From an uncultured Oscillospiraceae bacterium (GTDB taxonomy: Bacteria; Bacillota; Clostridia; Oscillospirales; Oscillospiraceae), in assembly GCA_905234005.1 (NCBI GenBank), contig CAJOFW010000219.1, forward strand, positions 1 through 6,201: a stretch of DNA of 6,201 bases, given 5' to 3'. Shown here piece by piece: positions 5,751 through 6,201 of the stretch. How positions within the stretch are numbered: position 1 is the stretch's first letter; the number at the start of each line of letters is the position of its first letter. The notes under the pieces are model-generated. The model worked only from the letters and a program-made list of their open reading frames with translations. It had not been told where the DNA came from and searched no databases. The position numbers were made by a program, and so were the translations under genes.

Positions 5751-5999
5751 GTGACGCCGGCGCAGGAAGCGATGAGCATTATAGAGGCCATGCCAAGAAG
5801 AAACCAGCAAATCGTGCTGGAGCTTCTAAGAGCGATGAATAGCCAGCCGACGTTTAACGAGCGGCCGATAAAGAATGCAGATACAAAAATGCGAGCCGCA
5901 GTGATGGACCTTGCCGGTCTGTGGAAGGATCATGACAATATTCTGACAGTCGAGGAAACTGTTCGGGATATGAGAAAGGGGCGTTCCTTTGATACTTGA
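5751..5999 (+). CDS. VapB-like antitoxin of a PIN-domain toxin-antitoxin pair
   Basis: This is an 82-residue protein beginning MTPAQEAMSI. Residues 1-30 (MTPAQEAMSIIEAMPRRNQQ, then IVLELLRAMN) form an amphipathic helical region. Residues 31-46 are polar and probably flexible. The C-terminus (AGLWKDHDN, then VEETVRDMRKGRSFD) resembles the tail that many VapB antitoxins wrap around their PIN toxin. Function from context: it would neutralise the toxin encoded next to it and probably bind its own promoter region. The following frame overlaps it by 11 bp and opens with the classic PIN start ILDTDV, which is the best support for the call. Base composition is clearly less GC-rich than sbcDC, suggesting acquisition. 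As the toxin is broken here, the antitoxin would be an orphan. The DNA-binding fold class is not recognisable by eye. Confidence 0.68.
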   Translation: MTPAQEAMSIIEAMPRRNQQIVLELLRAMNSQPTFNERPIKNADTKMRAAVMDLAGLWKDHDNILTVEETVRDMRKGRSFDT

Positions 6000-6159
6000 T
6001 ACAGATGTATGCATTAAGTCATTCTATGGAAATGGCGGATGCAAAGCCTTTATACCACATCCATCCCTACAGCCACCGACGCTGGAACCTACTATGTCTG
6101 GTATAAAGTTGTCGGGGACGAAAATCATTCGGATACAGAGGCGGTATGCCTCCCCGTGA
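5989..6159 (+). pseudogene. PIN-domain (VapC-like) toxin, truncated after about 14 codons
   Basis: The frame opens with TTG at 5989 (in-frame stop upstream at 5971), with AAAGGGG about seven bases before it inside the antitoxin gene. It reads (M)ILDTDVCIKSFYGNG, the standard first beta-strand of VapC ribonucleases, with the first catalytic Asp in LDTDV. From roughly codon 15 the translation (GGCKAFIPHPSLQPPTLEP and onward) is no longer PIN-like, because the DNA there encodes a surface-protein repeat in another frame; the chimeric frame stops at 6157-6159. A working toxin needs about 130 residues and three further acidic residues, all missing. I infer an inactive remnant or an assembly join. 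Confidence 0.6.
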
Positions 6160-6201
6160 CCGTCAGCATAGACCCTGATGCGCGCACGTCCGTGACAGCG
6201 G
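6039..6201 (+). CDS. Fragment of a large cell-surface repeat protein (runs off the window)
   Basis: In the frame of 6039 the sequence reads MQSLYTTSIPTATDAG, then TYYVWYKVVGDENHSDTEAV, CLPVTVSIDPDARTSVTA to the last base. The string TDAGTYYVWYKVxGDxNHxD is the end of a beta-rich repeat common in large secreted or wall-anchored proteins of gut Clostridia, usually found in tandem between a signal peptide and a cell-wall sorting region. Such a repeat belongs deep within a protein, not at its start, and no ribosome binding site precedes the ATG at 6039. So this is probably the middle of a gene joined to the toxin remnant at about 6030-6055. Role: extracellular spacer or adhesion module, by family only. 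Confidence 0.6.
   Translation, partial: MQSLYTTSIPTATDAGTYYVWYKVVGDENHSDTEAVCLPVTVSIDPDARTSVTA

Noticed and set aside
5654..5842. 62-codon plus frame starting MKLHRRITVG
   Set aside because: It overlaps the antitoxin in another frame, and the bases before its ATG (GGGGCGC) are a poor ribosome binding site.
1..6201. CRISPR array, tRNA or rRNA genes, defence-system clusters, retron or DGR
   Set aside because: I saw no regularly spaced direct repeats, tRNA-like cloverleaf ends, rRNA sequence, reverse transcriptase motif or template/variable repeat pair anywhere in the window.

Overview
The window looks like the chromosome of a high-GC member of the Clostridia (Firmicutes). The pointers are a SpoVB-like flippase, a firmicute-style SbcD-SbcC pair, AGGAGG-type ribosome binding sites and sigma-A-type promoters with TGn-extended -10 boxes. 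The species cannot be read from this sequence. From 1 to about 5100 the DNA is very GC-rich ordinary coding sequence. From about 5250 rightward it is AT-richer, patchy and accessory in character.

Layout: (1) 2-769, plus strand: C-terminal part of a SpoVB/MATE-type membrane flippase, cut by the window edge. (2) 708-1088, minus: a small cupin protein whose 3' end overlaps the flippase tail by 62 bp in convergent orientation; it has its own promoter (1148-1176). (3) 5076-1190, minus: the sbcD-sbcC operon, with a near-consensus promoter (5110-5138) and a 4-bp ATGA overlap between the genes. SbcD is the Mre11-like nuclease and SbcC the Rad50-like ATPase with a CPVC zinc hook; together they process hairpin and blocked DNA ends. 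(4) 5139-5750: an intergenic region rich in structure. It holds an inverted repeat, a plus-strand promoter with an operator-like palindrome, a 34-codon remnant resembling the start of an ISAs1-type transposase, and a second strong promoter. Transcription from that second promoter should begin at a multi-helix RNA (about 5500-5644) that I cannot assign to a known family. (5) 5751-5999, plus: a complete VapB-like antitoxin, followed with an 11-bp overlap by only the first 14 or so codons of a PIN-domain (VapC) toxin. (6) About 6040-6201: the toxin sequence stops and the DNA continues, in another frame, as an internal piece of a cell-surface repeat protein (DAGTYYVWYKV motif). This is either a true recombination junction or an assembly join.

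The most interesting items are the promoter-driven structured RNA at 5465-5644, with mutually exclusive helices, and the beheaded toxin-antitoxin module fused to a surface-protein repeat at about 6030-6055. The rest is ordinary housekeeping DNA.
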